NCBI RefSeq assembly: GCF_031845265.1
Contig: NZ_JAVRBG010000011.1
Coordinates: 43,733-107,732 of the forward strand
DNA from: Mesonia ostreae
GTDB taxonomy: Bacteria; Bacteroidota; Bacteroidia; Flavobacteriales; Flavobacteriaceae
Reading direction: 5' to 3'
Length of the DNA stretch: 64,000 nt
Every line of letters begins with the position of its first letter. The first letter of the stretch is position 1. Made by a program: the position numbers and the translations under genes. Below the pieces are notes generated by a model. It did no database searches, had not been told where the DNA came from, and saw nothing but the letters and a program-made list of their open reading frames with translations. Below are positions 40,498 to 49,076 of the stretch, piece after piece.

Positions 40498-40526
40498 AAA
40501 AAGCGCCTCTAGAAGAAGCGCTTTTT
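40498..40526. terminator. Bidirectional terminator between the lipoprotein and atpC
   Basis: AAAAAGCGC (40498-40506) pairs with GCGCTTTTT (40518-40526); A/T runs on both sides suit both convergent genes. Confidence 0.82.
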
Positions 40527-40549
40527 ATCTTATATAGTTTAAACAGGTC

Positions 40550-40828
40550 TTAATCTGCTAAAACAATAGCTTTGTTATTTTTAAATTCTAAAACACCACC
40601 TTTAATGTGATATTCTAATCTCCCATCTTCCCCCGTTGTAAAGTCATCTTTTACTTCTTCCGCCAAGCTTACATTTCCACCAATTTTCACTTCTCCTTTA
40701 ACAAGTACAGAAACGATGGCTTCGTGATCGCTTAGCATTTGAAATTCTCCTTCTACACCAGGAACTGCTACAGATTCTACTTCTGCGCTAAGCAAGATTT
40801 TCTCTGGGGTTATAATTTCTAAATGCAT
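40550..40828 (-). CDS. atpC: ATP synthase F1 subunit epsilon (short form)
   Basis: 92 residues, only the N-terminal beta-sandwich (MHLEIITPEKILLSAEVESVAVPGVEGEFQMLSDHEAIVSVL ... GGVLEFKNNKAIVLAD). The C-terminal two-helix domain that inhibits ATP hydrolysis in many bacteria (full length ~135) is absent, which is usual in Bacteroidota. It couples the rotor stalk to F1. It lies downstream of atpD, apart from the other F-type genes, which are not in this window. Confidence 0.95.
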   Translation of the reverse strand: MHLEIITPEKILLSAEVESVAVPGVEGEFQMLSDHEAIVSVLVKGEVKIGGNVSLAEEVKDDFTTGEDGRLEYHIKGGVLEFKNNKAIVLAD

Positions 40829-40837
40829 ATGGATATA

Positions 40838-40905
40838 GTATTGAAATGTGAGGTATAAGATATGAGGTTCTCTAACACCTCTAATCTAATCTCTCAAATC
40901 TATTT
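40838..40905. repeat. Degenerate 7-bp-unit repeat between atpD and atpC
   Basis: On the minus strand units such as TAGATTT, GAGAGAT, TAGATTA, GAGGTGT and TAGAGAA follow at 7-bp steps; units CCTCATA, TCTTATA, CCTCACA continue in roughly inverted sense. No coding potential. It sits inside the atpD-atpC operon. Confidence 0.5.
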
Positions 40906-42417
40906 TTAGGATTCAGCTAACATTTTTTCTCCAGCTTCAATTGCTTCTTCAATAGTTCCTTTCAGGTTAAAAGCAGCTTCTGGATATTTATCTAATTCCC
41001 CATCCATGATCATATTAAACCCTTTGATGGTTTCTTTAATATCTACCAAAACTCCTTTAAGTCCTGTAAATTGTTCTGCTACGTGGAAAGGCTGAGACAA
41101 GAAACGTTGTACACGTCTTGCACGAGATACAGCCAGTTTATCTTCTTCAGATAATTCTTCCATACCAAGAATTGCAATAATATCTTGTAATTCTTTATAG
41201 CGCTGTAGTAACTCTTTTACGCGTTGTGCGCAGTCATAATGCTCGTCACCTAATGCAGCAGCGCTAAGCATTCTAGAGGTAGATTCTAAAGGATCTACTG
41301 CTGGATAAATACCAAGTTCTGCAATTTTACGAGAAAGTACTGTGGTTGCATCTAAGTGAGCAAAAGTAGTTGCTGGTGCTGGATCTGTTAAATCATCTGC
41401 AGGTACATAAACTGCCTGTACAGAAGTAATGGATCCTCGTTTTGTTGAAGTAATACGTTCTTGCATCGCACCCATTTCTGTTGCTAATGTAGGCTGGTAA
41501 CCTACCGCAGATGGCATACGTCCTAAAAGTGCTGATACTTCTGAACCTGCTTGCGTAAAACGGAAAATATTATCTACGAAGAAAAGTACATCTTTTCCTT
41601 GTCCTTCTCCTGCCCCATCACGAAAATACTCTGCAATGGTTAATCCTGAAAGTGCCACACGAGCACGTGCTCCTGGTGGTTCGTTCATTTGTCCAAAAAC
41701 GAAGGTTGCTTTAGAATCTTTCATCGCAGACTTATCTACTTTTTGAAGATCCCATCCGCCACTTTCCATAGAGTGCATAAAATCATCTCCATAGTTTATA
41801 ATACCAGATTCTAGCATTTCTCTCAAAAGGTCATTTCCTTCACGTGTTCTCTCTCCTACTCCTGCGAATACAGAAAGACCACCGTGACCTTTTGCAATAT
41901 TGTTAATCAATTCTTGAATAAGTACTGTTTTACCTACTCCTGCACCACCAAACAATCCAATCTTACCTCCTTTTGCATACGGCTCAATTAAATCAATTAC
42001 TTTGATACCCGTAAATAAAACTTCTTGAGATACTGATAAATCTTCAAATTTTGGTGCTTCGCGGTGAATAGACATACCATCTTCACCTGTTTTTGGCAGG
42101 TTTCCAAGACCATCAATCGCATCTCCTGTTACGTTAAAAAGACGTCCGTAAACATCATCTCCAATGGGCATTTGAATTGGATTTCCCGTAGCAAGAACTT
42201 CTGTCCCACGGCTAAGACCGTCGGCAGAATCCATGGCTATGGTTCTCACTGTGCTTTCTCCAATATGGGATTGAACCTCGAGAATCAATTTAGAGCCATC
42301 TTTATTAATAATTTCTAACGAATCGTAAATTTTTGGTAACTCAGCGTTTTCTGTGCTAAACACAACGTCGACAACAGGACCAATAATTTGTGCAACTTTA
42401 CCTGTAACTTTAGACAT
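40906..42417 (-). CDS. atpD: ATP synthase F1 subunit beta
   Basis: 503 residues. The catalytic subunit has Walker A GGAGVGKT, the catalytic Glu in GERTREGND, Walker B VLFFVDNIFRFTQAGSEVSALLGRMPSAVGYQPTLATEMG and the DELSEED-type sequence MEELSEED. It makes ATP from ADP at the F1 head on the cytoplasmic side of the inner membrane. The atpD-atpC pair is detached from the main atp operon, as is common in Bacteroidota. A -7 element sits at 42477. Confidence 0.99.
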   Translation of the reverse strand: MSKVTGKVAQIIGPVVDVVFSTENAELPKIYDSLEIINKDGSKLILEVQSHIGESTVRTIAMDSADGLSRGTEVLATGNPIQMPIGDDVYGRLFNVTGDAIDGLGNLPKTGEDGMSIHREAPKFEDLSVSQEVLFTGIKVIDLIEPYAKGGKIGLFGGAGVGKTVLIQELINNIAKGHGGLSVFAGVGERTREGNDLLREMLESGIINYGDDFMHSMESGGWDLQKVDKSAMKDSKATFVFGQMNEPPGARARVALSGLTIAEYFRDGAGEGQGKDVLFFVDNIFRFTQAGSEVSALLGRMPSAVGYQPTLATEMGAMQERITSTKRGSITSVQAVYVPADDLTDPAPATTFAHLDATTVLSRKIAELGIYPAVDPLESTSRMLSAAALGDEHYDCAQRVKELLQRYKELQDIIAILGMEELSEEDKLAVSRARRVQRFLSQPFHVAEQFTGLKGVLVDIKETIKGFNMIMDGELDKYPEAAFNLKGTIEEAIEAGEKMLAES

Positions 42418-42476
42418 TATCTAATGGTTTTATTATAATATTAAATAAAGGAAAAAATGCTCTCTTTTTCCGGCTG

Positions 42477-42484
42477 CAAAGATA
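42477..42484 (-). promoter_or_regulatory. -7 element for atpD
   Basis: TATCTTTG on the minus strand, 60 bp before the atpD start. Confidence 0.6.
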
Positions 42485-42530
42485 GATTATTTTTATGAAA
42501 TAAAACACCCCTAATTTTGAAAAATATTTA

Positions 42531-44378
42531 TTACTCTACCGTAACTGACTTTGCAAGGTTTCTTGGCTGATCTACATTTTTACCAAGCATCACTGCAATG
42601 TGATACGAAAGTAGCTGAAGCGGAATAGTAGTTAGTAAAGGTGTAAATGCTTCTACAGTATCTGGCACTTCAATCACATAATCTGACATAGATCGTACAT
42701 CTGTATCTCCTTCGGTAACAATTCCTATAATTCTCGCTTCTCTAGATTTAATTTCCTGAATATTGCTCACTACCTTTTCATAATGTCCTTTTTTGGTCGC
42801 AATGACAACCACAGGCATATTTTCATCGATTAAAGCAATAGGTCCGTGTTTCATCTCTGCCGCAGGGTAGCCTTCTGCATGAATATAGGAAATCTCTTTT
42901 AATTTTAAAGCTCCTTCTAAGGCCACAGGAAAATTAAAACCTCTTCCTAGGTACAAGAAGTTAGCAGCGTTCATATACTTTTTCGCCACCTCTTTAATAT
43001 GTTCGTTAGCTTCTAAGGCTTTTTTTATTTTTCCTGGAATTAAATCCAATTCTTGCAAATGATAATGAAAATCTGTATTACTCATATTTCCTTTTGCTTT
43101 TGCCAACTTAAGCGCCATTAAACTTAACACAGTAATTTGCGTAGTAAAGGCTTTGGTAGAAGCTACCCCAATTTCTGGTCCTGCATGCGTATATGCTCCT
43201 GCATGAGTTTCTCTAGAAATAGAAGACCCTACTACATTGCAAACTCCAAAAACAAAAGCTCCTTTTGATTTTGCTAATTTAATAGCTGCCATCGTATCTG
43301 CAGTTTCACCAGATTGTGAAATTGCAATAACCACATCGTTTTCGTCTATAATTGGGTTTCTATATCTAAACTCTGAAGCGTATTCCACCTCAACAGGTAC
43401 TCTAGCAAAATCTTCAAAAATATATTCTGCTACCAAACCTGCATGCCAAGAGGTACCACAAGCCACGATTAAGATACGCTTTGCATTCACGAACCTTTCT
43501 ATGTTATCGTCCATTCCTGCCATTCTAACCATACCCTTATCTACTAGCATTCTTCCCCTGTAGGTATCTACAATAGCACTAGGTTGCTCGTAAATTTCTT
43601 TCAGCATAAAATGCTCATAACCTCCTTTTTCAATCTGCTCTAAATTCATTTGCAGTTCTTGAACGTAAGGCACTATAATACTATCATCTTGAATTTTACG
43701 CACTTTCACTTCTCTTCCTAAACGAACAATCGCCATCTCTCCATCTTCCAAGTAAATTGCACTTTTGGTAAATTCAATAAAAGGCGAAGCATCAGAAGCG
43801 ATAAAAAATTCGTCTTCACCAACTCCTATGGCTAGCGGACTTCCCAAACGAGCTACAATAATTTCATCTGGCTTATTTCTATCAAATACCGCAATAGCGT
43901 ATGCGCCTATAGTTTGATTTAAAGCAATTTGCACCGCTTTTCCCAGTTTTACATTTTCTTTTTTCTTTACATCTTCAATAAGATTTACCAACACTTCCGT
44001 ATCTGTATCCGATTCAAAAGTATAGTCTCTAGAAGTTAACTCCTGTTTTAAGGAAGCATAATTCTCAATAATTCCATTATGGATGATTACTAAATCTCCC
44101 GAGTTAGAATAATGTGGATGTGAATTTACATCATTTGGCACCCCGTGAGTGGCCCATCTGGTATGCCCAATTCCTATGTTTCCTTCAGTAATATTTTCTG
44201 CTTCCATCTTATTTTTAAGATCAAGCACTTTTCCTTTTGTCTTACAAACATTTAAGTTTTCGCCGTCATAAAGTGCAATACCTGCACTGTCATAACCTCT
44301 ATATTCCAAACGCTGTAAACCTTTTAATACAATAGGGTAAGCGTCTCTACTCCCTATATAACCTACAATTCCACACAT
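42531..44378 (-). CDS. glmS: Glutamine-fructose-6-phosphate aminotransferase
   Basis: 615 residues. Cys2 (MCGIVGYIGSRDAYP) is the nucleophile of the class II glutaminase domain (1-240; HTRWATHG, HNGIIENY). Two SIS sugar-isomerase domains follow (~290-420 and 465-600; ACGTSWHAG, SQSGETADT, EGYPAAEMKHGPIALI) and the tail ends LAKSVTVE. It makes glucosamine-6-phosphate for peptidoglycan and lipopolysaccharide. Lies two bases downstream of the DUF4270 gene. No glmS ribozyme-like leader is visible, as expected outside Firmicutes. Confidence 0.99.
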   Translation of the reverse strand: MCGIVGYIGSRDAYPIVLKGLQRLEYRGYDSAGIALYDGENLNVCKTKGKVLDLKNKMEAENITEGNIGIGHTRWATHGVPNDVNSHPHYSNSGDLVIIHNGIIENYASLKQELTSRDYTFESDTDTEVLVNLIEDVKKKENVKLGKAVQIALNQTIGAYAIAVFDRNKPDEIIVARLGSPLAIGVGEDEFFIASDASPFIEFTKSAIYLEDGEMAIVRLGREVKVRKIQDDSIIVPYVQELQMNLEQIEKGGYEHFMLKEIYEQPSAIVDTYRGRMLVDKGMVRMAGMDDNIERFVNAKRILIVACGTSWHAGLVAEYIFEDFARVPVEVEYASEFRYRNPIIDENDVVIAISQSGETADTMAAIKLAKSKGAFVFGVCNVVGSSISRETHAGAYTHAGPEIGVASTKAFTTQITVLSLMALKLAKAKGNMSNTDFHYHLQELDLIPGKIKKALEANEHIKEVAKKYMNAANFLYLGRGFNFPVALEGALKLKEISYIHAEGYPAAEMKHGPIALIDENMPVVVIATKKGHYEKVVSNIQEIKSREARIIGIVTEGDTDVRSMSDYVIEVPDTVEAFTPLLTTIPLQLLSYHIAVMLGKNVDQPRNLAKSVTVE

Positions 44379-44380
44379 AA

Positions 44381-45910
44381 TTAATTCGGTTCAGTATAAT
44401 ATATATTCAATTTCAACCTATTTGCTTCTGGTGCATCTGGACCATACAAAACAGTACTTTGAGGGGTCAACAATATAGGAGAAGGAATCACCTCTATTTG
44501 AGAGCCTTCCTCAATATTTTCTTCTCCTTCTACCTCTGCCTTTAAAGGATTAAATATGTTTACATTATTACTAACGGTTAACCCAAGGCGAGTATTTGTA
44601 GAGTCTTTATTAATAATGTCACTTACATAAGAAGTAAGTTTTAATTTGTAAAATCTTTTACCGTTATTATCTTTATCTAATCTCCCTAAGTGAATCAATC
44701 TAGATTTAAGCGGATTGTTATCATTGGCACTTATATCAAATGTATAATCTTGTAAAACTTTATTGTTTTTTATATCATAGACAAACAATCGCTGCGGCTG
44801 ATTATGATCTTCACTGATTTGATTTTCGTCTACATAAAAGGTAAGATTGGCTTCATTAATTAACCATTCTGAAGCTCTTAAGGTCTCCAACTCTGCAGGA
44901 TCTGTAAACAAATCTATGGTTGCCATAGAACCCTGCCCTCCTTTTAAATAAATCTCATTTCCTGTCGGAATAGTTTGATCCTCTGTATTAAATACATTTA
45001 CAATATTAGACCCAAAATATAATTCATACTCTTTTTGCTGCAACTCCTCATCTGAAGGATCTTGCACATCAGAAGTGTTAAAGTATAAGCTAATTTTTGC
45101 TTCTTCAGATCTTAAATTTAACAAAGACAAAGCGGTGATAGGAGTTTCTAAAGTATTAACTGGCTTTATGTACAGGCCTCTAAAAAAGTTTTGAAAATTA
45201 GAGTTACTCAATAACTCTGGCTGTCCTTCTTTATCAAAGATCAATTCCTTAAAATATTGAAGAGGCAATTTGATTCTTGTTCTTGGACTTGCTACGATGG
45301 TATCAAACTCTCCTCTAGAATTCACTTTTCTAAACCGAACTTCTGCAGCAGAGGGTTGAAAATTTACAATCGTATCAAATGGCTGAGCATCTAAATAGCT
45401 TTCAAAAAGATCTCTTTGATTAGAATAGTAAGCCTGAGGTGCGTAATCATTTTCTGGATCTTCACTTCTTAAAAAGTAATTGGATCTATAAAGCTCTAGG
45501 TTAATGGGAACATTTCCGTAGATAGAATCCAGTTTATATTGAGTTCCTGTCTCATCTTGAGATATAGGTTTGCTGTAATACGGAATGGATAAAACTACAC
45601 TATCCAATTCTGGATAAGCTCCAAACCCAGGATCTGGATTTTGAAGTCTCAGCTGCGTTAAAATACTAGCAGAGTAATTTCCATAAACTTGATCTGTATA
45701 AAAACCTAAAGAATAGCTATTCAGGGAATTAGATTGCATTTTAACCAAAGGTTTTGTTGCAACTTCTAGTTGGGAAGCATCATACAATAGTGCATTAAAA
45801 TTGTTGTTATTGACTAAGTCACTTCCTGCTTCTGCAAAATCATCTTCACAAGAGATAGTAATTAGAACCACTCCTAAGAGAAGTAAAGTTAACCGACCTA
45901 TTTTTTTCAT
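44381..45910 (-). CDS. DUF4270 lipoprotein
   Basis: 509 residues from the ATG at 45910 (MKKIGRLTLLLLGVVLITISCEDDF), a type II signal peptide with lipobox TISC (Cys21). Twenty-one residues upstream in the frame are rejected as non-signal. The body is a long beta-rich domain of the DUF4270 family (GSDLVNNNNFNALLYDAS, LPLQYFKELIF, GNEIYLKGGQGSMATI, KLKLTSYVSDIIN), surface-exposed or periplasmic. Its constant position between the GT5-like gene and glmS in flavobacteria suggests an envelope or cell-wall sugar link; function is not established. Confidence 0.88.
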   Translation of the reverse strand: MKKIGRLTLLLLGVVLITISCEDDFAEAGSDLVNNNNFNALLYDASQLEVATKPLVKMQSNSLNSYSLGFYTDQVYGNYSASILTQLRLQNPDPGFGAYPELDSVVLSIPYYSKPISQDETGTQYKLDSIYGNVPINLELYRSNYFLRSEDPENDYAPQAYYSNQRDLFESYLDAQPFDTIVNFQPSAAEVRFRKVNSRGEFDTIVASPRTRIKLPLQYFKELIFDKEGQPELLSNSNFQNFFRGLYIKPVNTLETPITALSLLNLRSEEAKISLYFNTSDVQDPSDEELQQKEYELYFGSNIVNVFNTEDQTIPTGNEIYLKGGQGSMATIDLFTDPAELETLRASEWLINEANLTFYVDENQISEDHNQPQRLFVYDIKNNKVLQDYTFDISANDNNPLKSRLIHLGRLDKDNNGKRFYKLKLTSYVSDIINKDSTNTRLGLTVSNNVNIFNPLKAEVEGEENIEEGSQIEVIPSPILLTPQSTVLYGPDAPEANRLKLNIYYTEPN

Positions 45911-45914
45911 ATAT

Positions 45915-46736
45915 TTATTCTTTTTCTTCAAGTAAGACTTTTGTAAAATAAAAATCTTGGTATGCTTGAGCAAATTCTTCTTTAGACTTGTATTCTAACG
46001 TTGGTAAATCTTTTTCTTCTAAATATCTTTCTAAATCCTCTGGCAACTCTTCACTTCCTTTAATCAAAGCGTCTGAATTATCAATAGCTGTTTTCATAAT
46101 ATTTTCATACGTCGGCTTTTCTAAATGAGCCACCACATCATCTTCCAAACCATCAAATAACACTTTCTTTTGCATCTCTTCATCTAACATTCCCTCGAAG
46201 CCTTTATTGTATACAGAGGTAATAATTTTTGAATTTGAAAAGAGCGGTTCGTGACCGTAGTAGTTTCGCAAATAAAGCGGAAGTAGCGAGGCTAACCAAC
46301 CGTGAACGTGAATAATATCTGGAGACCAGTTCAATTTTTTAACAGTTTCAATAACTCCTTTTGCAAAGAAAATAGCTCTTTCGTCATTATCTTCAAAAAG
46401 ATTACCATCCTCATCTGTAAAGGTTGCTTTTCTCTTAAAATAATCTTCATTATCAATAAAATAAACTTGCATACGTTCTTTGGGAACCGATGCCACTTTT
46501 ATAATGAGAGGCATGTCTAAATCATTAATTACCAAATTCATTCCAGAGAGACGAATAACTTCGTGCAATTGATGTCTTCTTTCATTAATATTACCAAACC
46601 TTGGCATAAAAATACGAATTTGCCCTCCTTGATTGTTAATCATTCTTGGGGCTTCGAATGACATGGACGATATTTCGGTTTCTGGTAAATAAGGAATTAC
46701 CTCGGAAGACACGTACAAAATGCGCTTATCTTTCAT
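45915..46736 (-). CDS. Glycogen synthase-like protein, N-terminal GT5 half only
   Basis: 273 residues. It resembles the N-terminal Rossmann domain of GT5 glycogen/starch synthase (ILYVSSEVIPYLPETEISSMSFEAPRMI, GGQIRIFMPRFGNINERRHQ, FFAKGVIETVKKLNWSPDIIHVHGWLASLLPLYLR, IITSVYNKGFEG). The ADP-glucose-binding KxGGL motif near the N terminus is replaced by LPETEIS, and the entire C-terminal catalytic half is missing. The protein probably cannot polymerise glucose alone. No frameshift remnant is seen, and neighbours are intact. Database entries still call it glycogen synthase. It is co-transcribed with the DUF4270 gene and glmS. Confidence 0.8.
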   Translation of the reverse strand: MKDKRILYVSSEVIPYLPETEISSMSFEAPRMINNQGGQIRIFMPRFGNINERRHQLHEVIRLSGMNLVINDLDMPLIIKVASVPKERMQVYFIDNEDYFKRKATFTDEDGNLFEDNDERAIFFAKGVIETVKKLNWSPDIIHVHGWLASLLPLYLRNYYGHEPLFSNSKIITSVYNKGFEGMLDEEMQKKVLFDGLEDDVVAHLEKPTYENIMKTAIDNSDALIKGSEELPEDLERYLEEKDLPTLEYKSKEEFAQAYQDFYFTKVLLEEKE

Positions 46737-46779
46737 AAATGATATACTATTGCTGTTACTATTGAATATAAAAAGCAGG

Positions 46780-46787
46780 CAAAATTA
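46780..46787 (-). promoter_or_regulatory. -7 element for the GT5-like/DUF4270/glmS operon
   Basis: TAATTTTG on the minus strand, about 44 bp before the GT5-like start; back-to-back with the panC promoter. Confidence 0.55.
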
Positions 46788-46818
46788 CGAAATTTTATGC
46801 AGTTTACCAGTAATATAT

Positions 46819-46826
46819 TAATTTTG
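46819..46826 (+). promoter_or_regulatory. -7 element for panC
   Basis: TAATTTTG with an expected transcript start near 46832. This lies inside the longest panC frame and so decides the start codon. Confidence 0.6.
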
Positions 46827-46847
46827 CGCAACCTAAACTTCAAAAAC

Positions 46848-47693
46848 GTGCTAGTATTTAAAGAAAAAAGCGCACTTAGAGATTATCTATCTGCTCAAAA
46901 AAAAGCGAATAAAACAATAGGTTTTGTTCCCACGATGGGTGCGCTTCATGACGGTCACCTCTCGTTAATTGAATTTGCAAAAAACGCCTGTGATATCGTC
47001 GTTGTTAGCATATTTGTAAATCCTACACAATTTAACAACCAAGAGGATCTAGAAAAATATCCTAGAACTTTAGACAACGACATCCAATTAATTGAGAAAA
47101 AAACTGCTAAGAATAGTATTGTTTTCGCTCCTTCTGCGCAAGAAGTTTATGGCGAAAATGTATCTTCTTCTCATTTCAATTTTGGACCAGTGGCAAGCTT
47201 TATGGAAGGAAAATACCGAAATGGTCATTTTGACGGAGTAGGAACTATAGTCAAAAAATTATTCGAGATGGTAGAGCCAGACAAGGCATTCTTCGGCGAA
47301 AAAGATTTTCAACAGTTATTAATTATAAAAAAATTGGTAGAACTCACCAACCTCCCAGTAGAAGTGATTGGTTGTGAAATAAACCGAGAAAAATGTGGGT
47401 TAGCAAGAAGCTCTAGAAATGCTTTACTATCTAAAGAGGATCGATTGGAATCTGCTTTTATCTATGAAATTTTACAACAAGCCAAAGCAGACTTTGGCAC
47501 AAAATCTGTTATTGAAATAGAGGAAGATATAAAAACAGCATTTCAACAGCATCCCGTATTAAAATTGGAATATTTTGAAATAGCTAATGCTAAAACCTTA
47601 GCGCCTTTTTCTAGTCAAAAAGAAAAATATCGCGCTTTTATTGCCGCTTATGTCAAAAATGTAAGGTTAATTGATAACATTGCACTAAACTAA
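46848..47693 (+). CDS. panC: Pantothenate synthetase
   Basis: 281 residues from the GTG at 46848 (VLVFKEKSALRDYL), the family length; an ATG at 46797 is upstream of the likely transcript start and its product does not match. HIGH-type motif PTMGALHDGHLSLI, the ATP site FGEKDFQQLLIIKKLV, NREKCGLARSSRN (KMSKS-like), and VNPTQFNNQEDLEKYPRT are present. It condenses pantoate with beta-alanine using ATP. Next gene is panD, which supplies beta-alanine. Confidence 0.95.
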   Translation: MLVFKEKSALRDYLSAQKKANKTIGFVPTMGALHDGHLSLIEFAKNACDIVVVSIFVNPTQFNNQEDLEKYPRTLDNDIQLIEKKTAKNSIVFAPSAQEVYGENVSSSHFNFGPVASFMEGKYRNGHFDGVGTIVKKLFEMVEPDKAFFGEKDFQQLLIIKKLVELTNLPVEVIGCEINREKCGLARSSRNALLSKEDRLESAFIYEILQQAKADFGTKSVIEIEEDIKTAFQQHPVLKLEYFEIANAKTLAPFSSQKEKYRAFIAAYVKNVRLIDNIALN

Positions 47694-47711
47694 AAGATTA
47701 AAAAAGAAAAA

Positions 47712-48062
47712 ATGCAAATTCATATTGTAAAATCTAAAATTCATCGCGTAAAGGTTACGGGAGCCGATTTAAATTATATTGGCAGCATCACTATTGATGA
47801 AGATCTTATGGACGCTGCCAATATTGTGGAAGGCGAGAAAGTTCAAATTGTAAATAATAATAACGGCGAAAGATTAGAAACTTATGCCATTCCTGGTCCT
47901 AGAAACTCTGGTGAGATTTGCCTAAATGGAGCTGCCGCTAGAAAGGTAGCAAAAGGCGACATTCTTATTTTAATTACCTACGCTATTGTTGATTTTGAGG
48001 AAGCAAAGAACTTTAAACCCTCTATTGTATTTCCTAACGAACAGAACAATCTCTTGAACTAA
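47712..48062 (+). CDS. panD: Aspartate 1-decarboxylase
   Basis: 116 residues. The self-processing site is Gly24-Ser25 (NYIGSITIDEDLM), where cleavage yields the pyruvoyl cofactor. GERLETYAIPGPRNSGEICLNGAAARKV is the usual core. It makes beta-alanine from aspartate for pantothenate. It lies 18 bp downstream of panC. Together they give the coenzyme A precursor branch. Confidence 0.97.
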   Translation: MQIHIVKSKIHRVKVTGADLNYIGSITIDEDLMDAANIVEGEKVQIVNNNNGERLETYAIPGPRNSGEICLNGAAARKVAKGDILILITYAIVDFEEAKNFKPSIVFPNEQNNLLN

Positions 48063-48072
48063 AAATCTTCTG

Positions 48073-49038
48073 TTGAACAAAAAAAAATTAATAAAGAGTC
48101 TAAAAATAATACTCCCACTTTTGTTGGGAGTTTTTTTAATTTGTATTTCTATCTATCGCTCCACAGAGGCAGAAAGAAATCAACTGTATGAGAACATCGT
48201 TCAAGCAGATCTTCTTTTTGTATTCTTATCTCTTTTCTGCGGTTTTTTATCCCATCTTTCTCGAGCGTACCGGTGGAAATTTTTACTCGCTCCTTTAGGA
48301 TATAAAATAAAGCTTCACAATAGTTTCATGGCAGTGATGTCTGGATATCTAGCCAATTTGGGAATTCCAAGGTCTGGGGAAGTTTTAAGGGGTGCGAGTA
48401 TTGCAAATTATGAACAGGTACCTTTTGAGAAAGCCTTTGGAACTATTATTTCTGAAAGAGTGGCAGATTTAGTTATGCTGTTGCTTATTTTGAGTATCGC
48501 TTTTTTCTCTCAAACAGAATATATCATCATGGTCATGGACACCTATCAAATCAATCCGTTTTTCGGGATTTTAATTTTGGTTATCCTGTTCCTTTTAGGA
48601 ATTTTATTTTTGAAAATTATTAAAAAATCGACCATCCCAATAATTGTGAAAATAAGAAATCTAGGAAAAGGTATCTTAGAAGGAATGAAAAGCATTCTAA
48701 CTATGAAGAATAAATTTGCTTTTCTATTCCACACTTTTTTTATTTGGGGAATGTATCTTCTCATGTTTTACCTTATCAAATTTGCAGTCCCGGGAGCTTC
48801 AGTAATTGACATGGGGCAAATTTTAGTTGCTTTTGTGGTAGGATCTTTTGCCATCTCTGTGACTAATGGTGGGATTGGCGTCTACCCTATTGCTATAGGA
48901 GCTGTTCTTGTTCTTTACGGAATAAATCAACAAACTGGAGAAGCTTTTGGTTGGGTTATATGGGGCTCTCAAACACTCTTAAACCTAATTATTGGCGGTT
49001 TATCTATTATTTTGATGCCGTTAATCAACAAAAAGTAA
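48073..49038 (+). CDS. Flippase-like integral membrane protein (LPG synthase TM family)
   Basis: 321 residues with eight to nine helices. Signs of the UPF0104/AglD-type family are the N-terminal SHLSRAYRWKFLLAPLGYKIKL and GYLANLGIPRSGEVLRGASIANYEQVPFEKAFGTIISERVADL, plus AFVVGSFAISVTNGGIGVYPIAIGAVLVLYG near the C terminus. These proteins occur alone or joined to the MprF catalytic domain; a lipid or polyprenyl-linked substrate is suspected. The start is a TTG at 48073, 10 bp after panD. No catalytic aminoacyl-transfer domain is present. Confidence 0.85.
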   Translation: MNKKKLIKSLKIILPLLLGVFLICISIYRSTEAERNQLYENIVQADLLFVFLSLFCGFLSHLSRAYRWKFLLAPLGYKIKLHNSFMAVMSGYLANLGIPRSGEVLRGASIANYEQVPFEKAFGTIISERVADLVMLLLILSIAFFSQTEYIIMVMDTYQINPFFGILILVILFLLGILFLKIIKKSTIPIIVKIRNLGKGILEGMKSILTMKNKFAFLFHTFFIWGMYLLMFYLIKFAVPGASVIDMGQILVAFVVGSFAISVTNGGIGVYPIAIGAVLVLYGINQQTGEAFGWVIWGSQTLLNLIIGGLSIILMPLINKK

Positions 49039-49076
49039 TTTTTCCTATCTTATGAATTAATTTTAGAGACCAACTT

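Noticed and set aside
40838..40905. Possible CRISPR array between atpD and atpC
   Set aside because: Units are 7 bp and degenerate with no spacers, and there are no cas genes in the window.
45915..46736. Truncated glycogen synthase as a frameshifted pseudogene
   Set aside because: The stop is followed within four bases by an intact co-oriented gene and no C-terminal GT5 remnant is visible in any frame, so the short form looks native.
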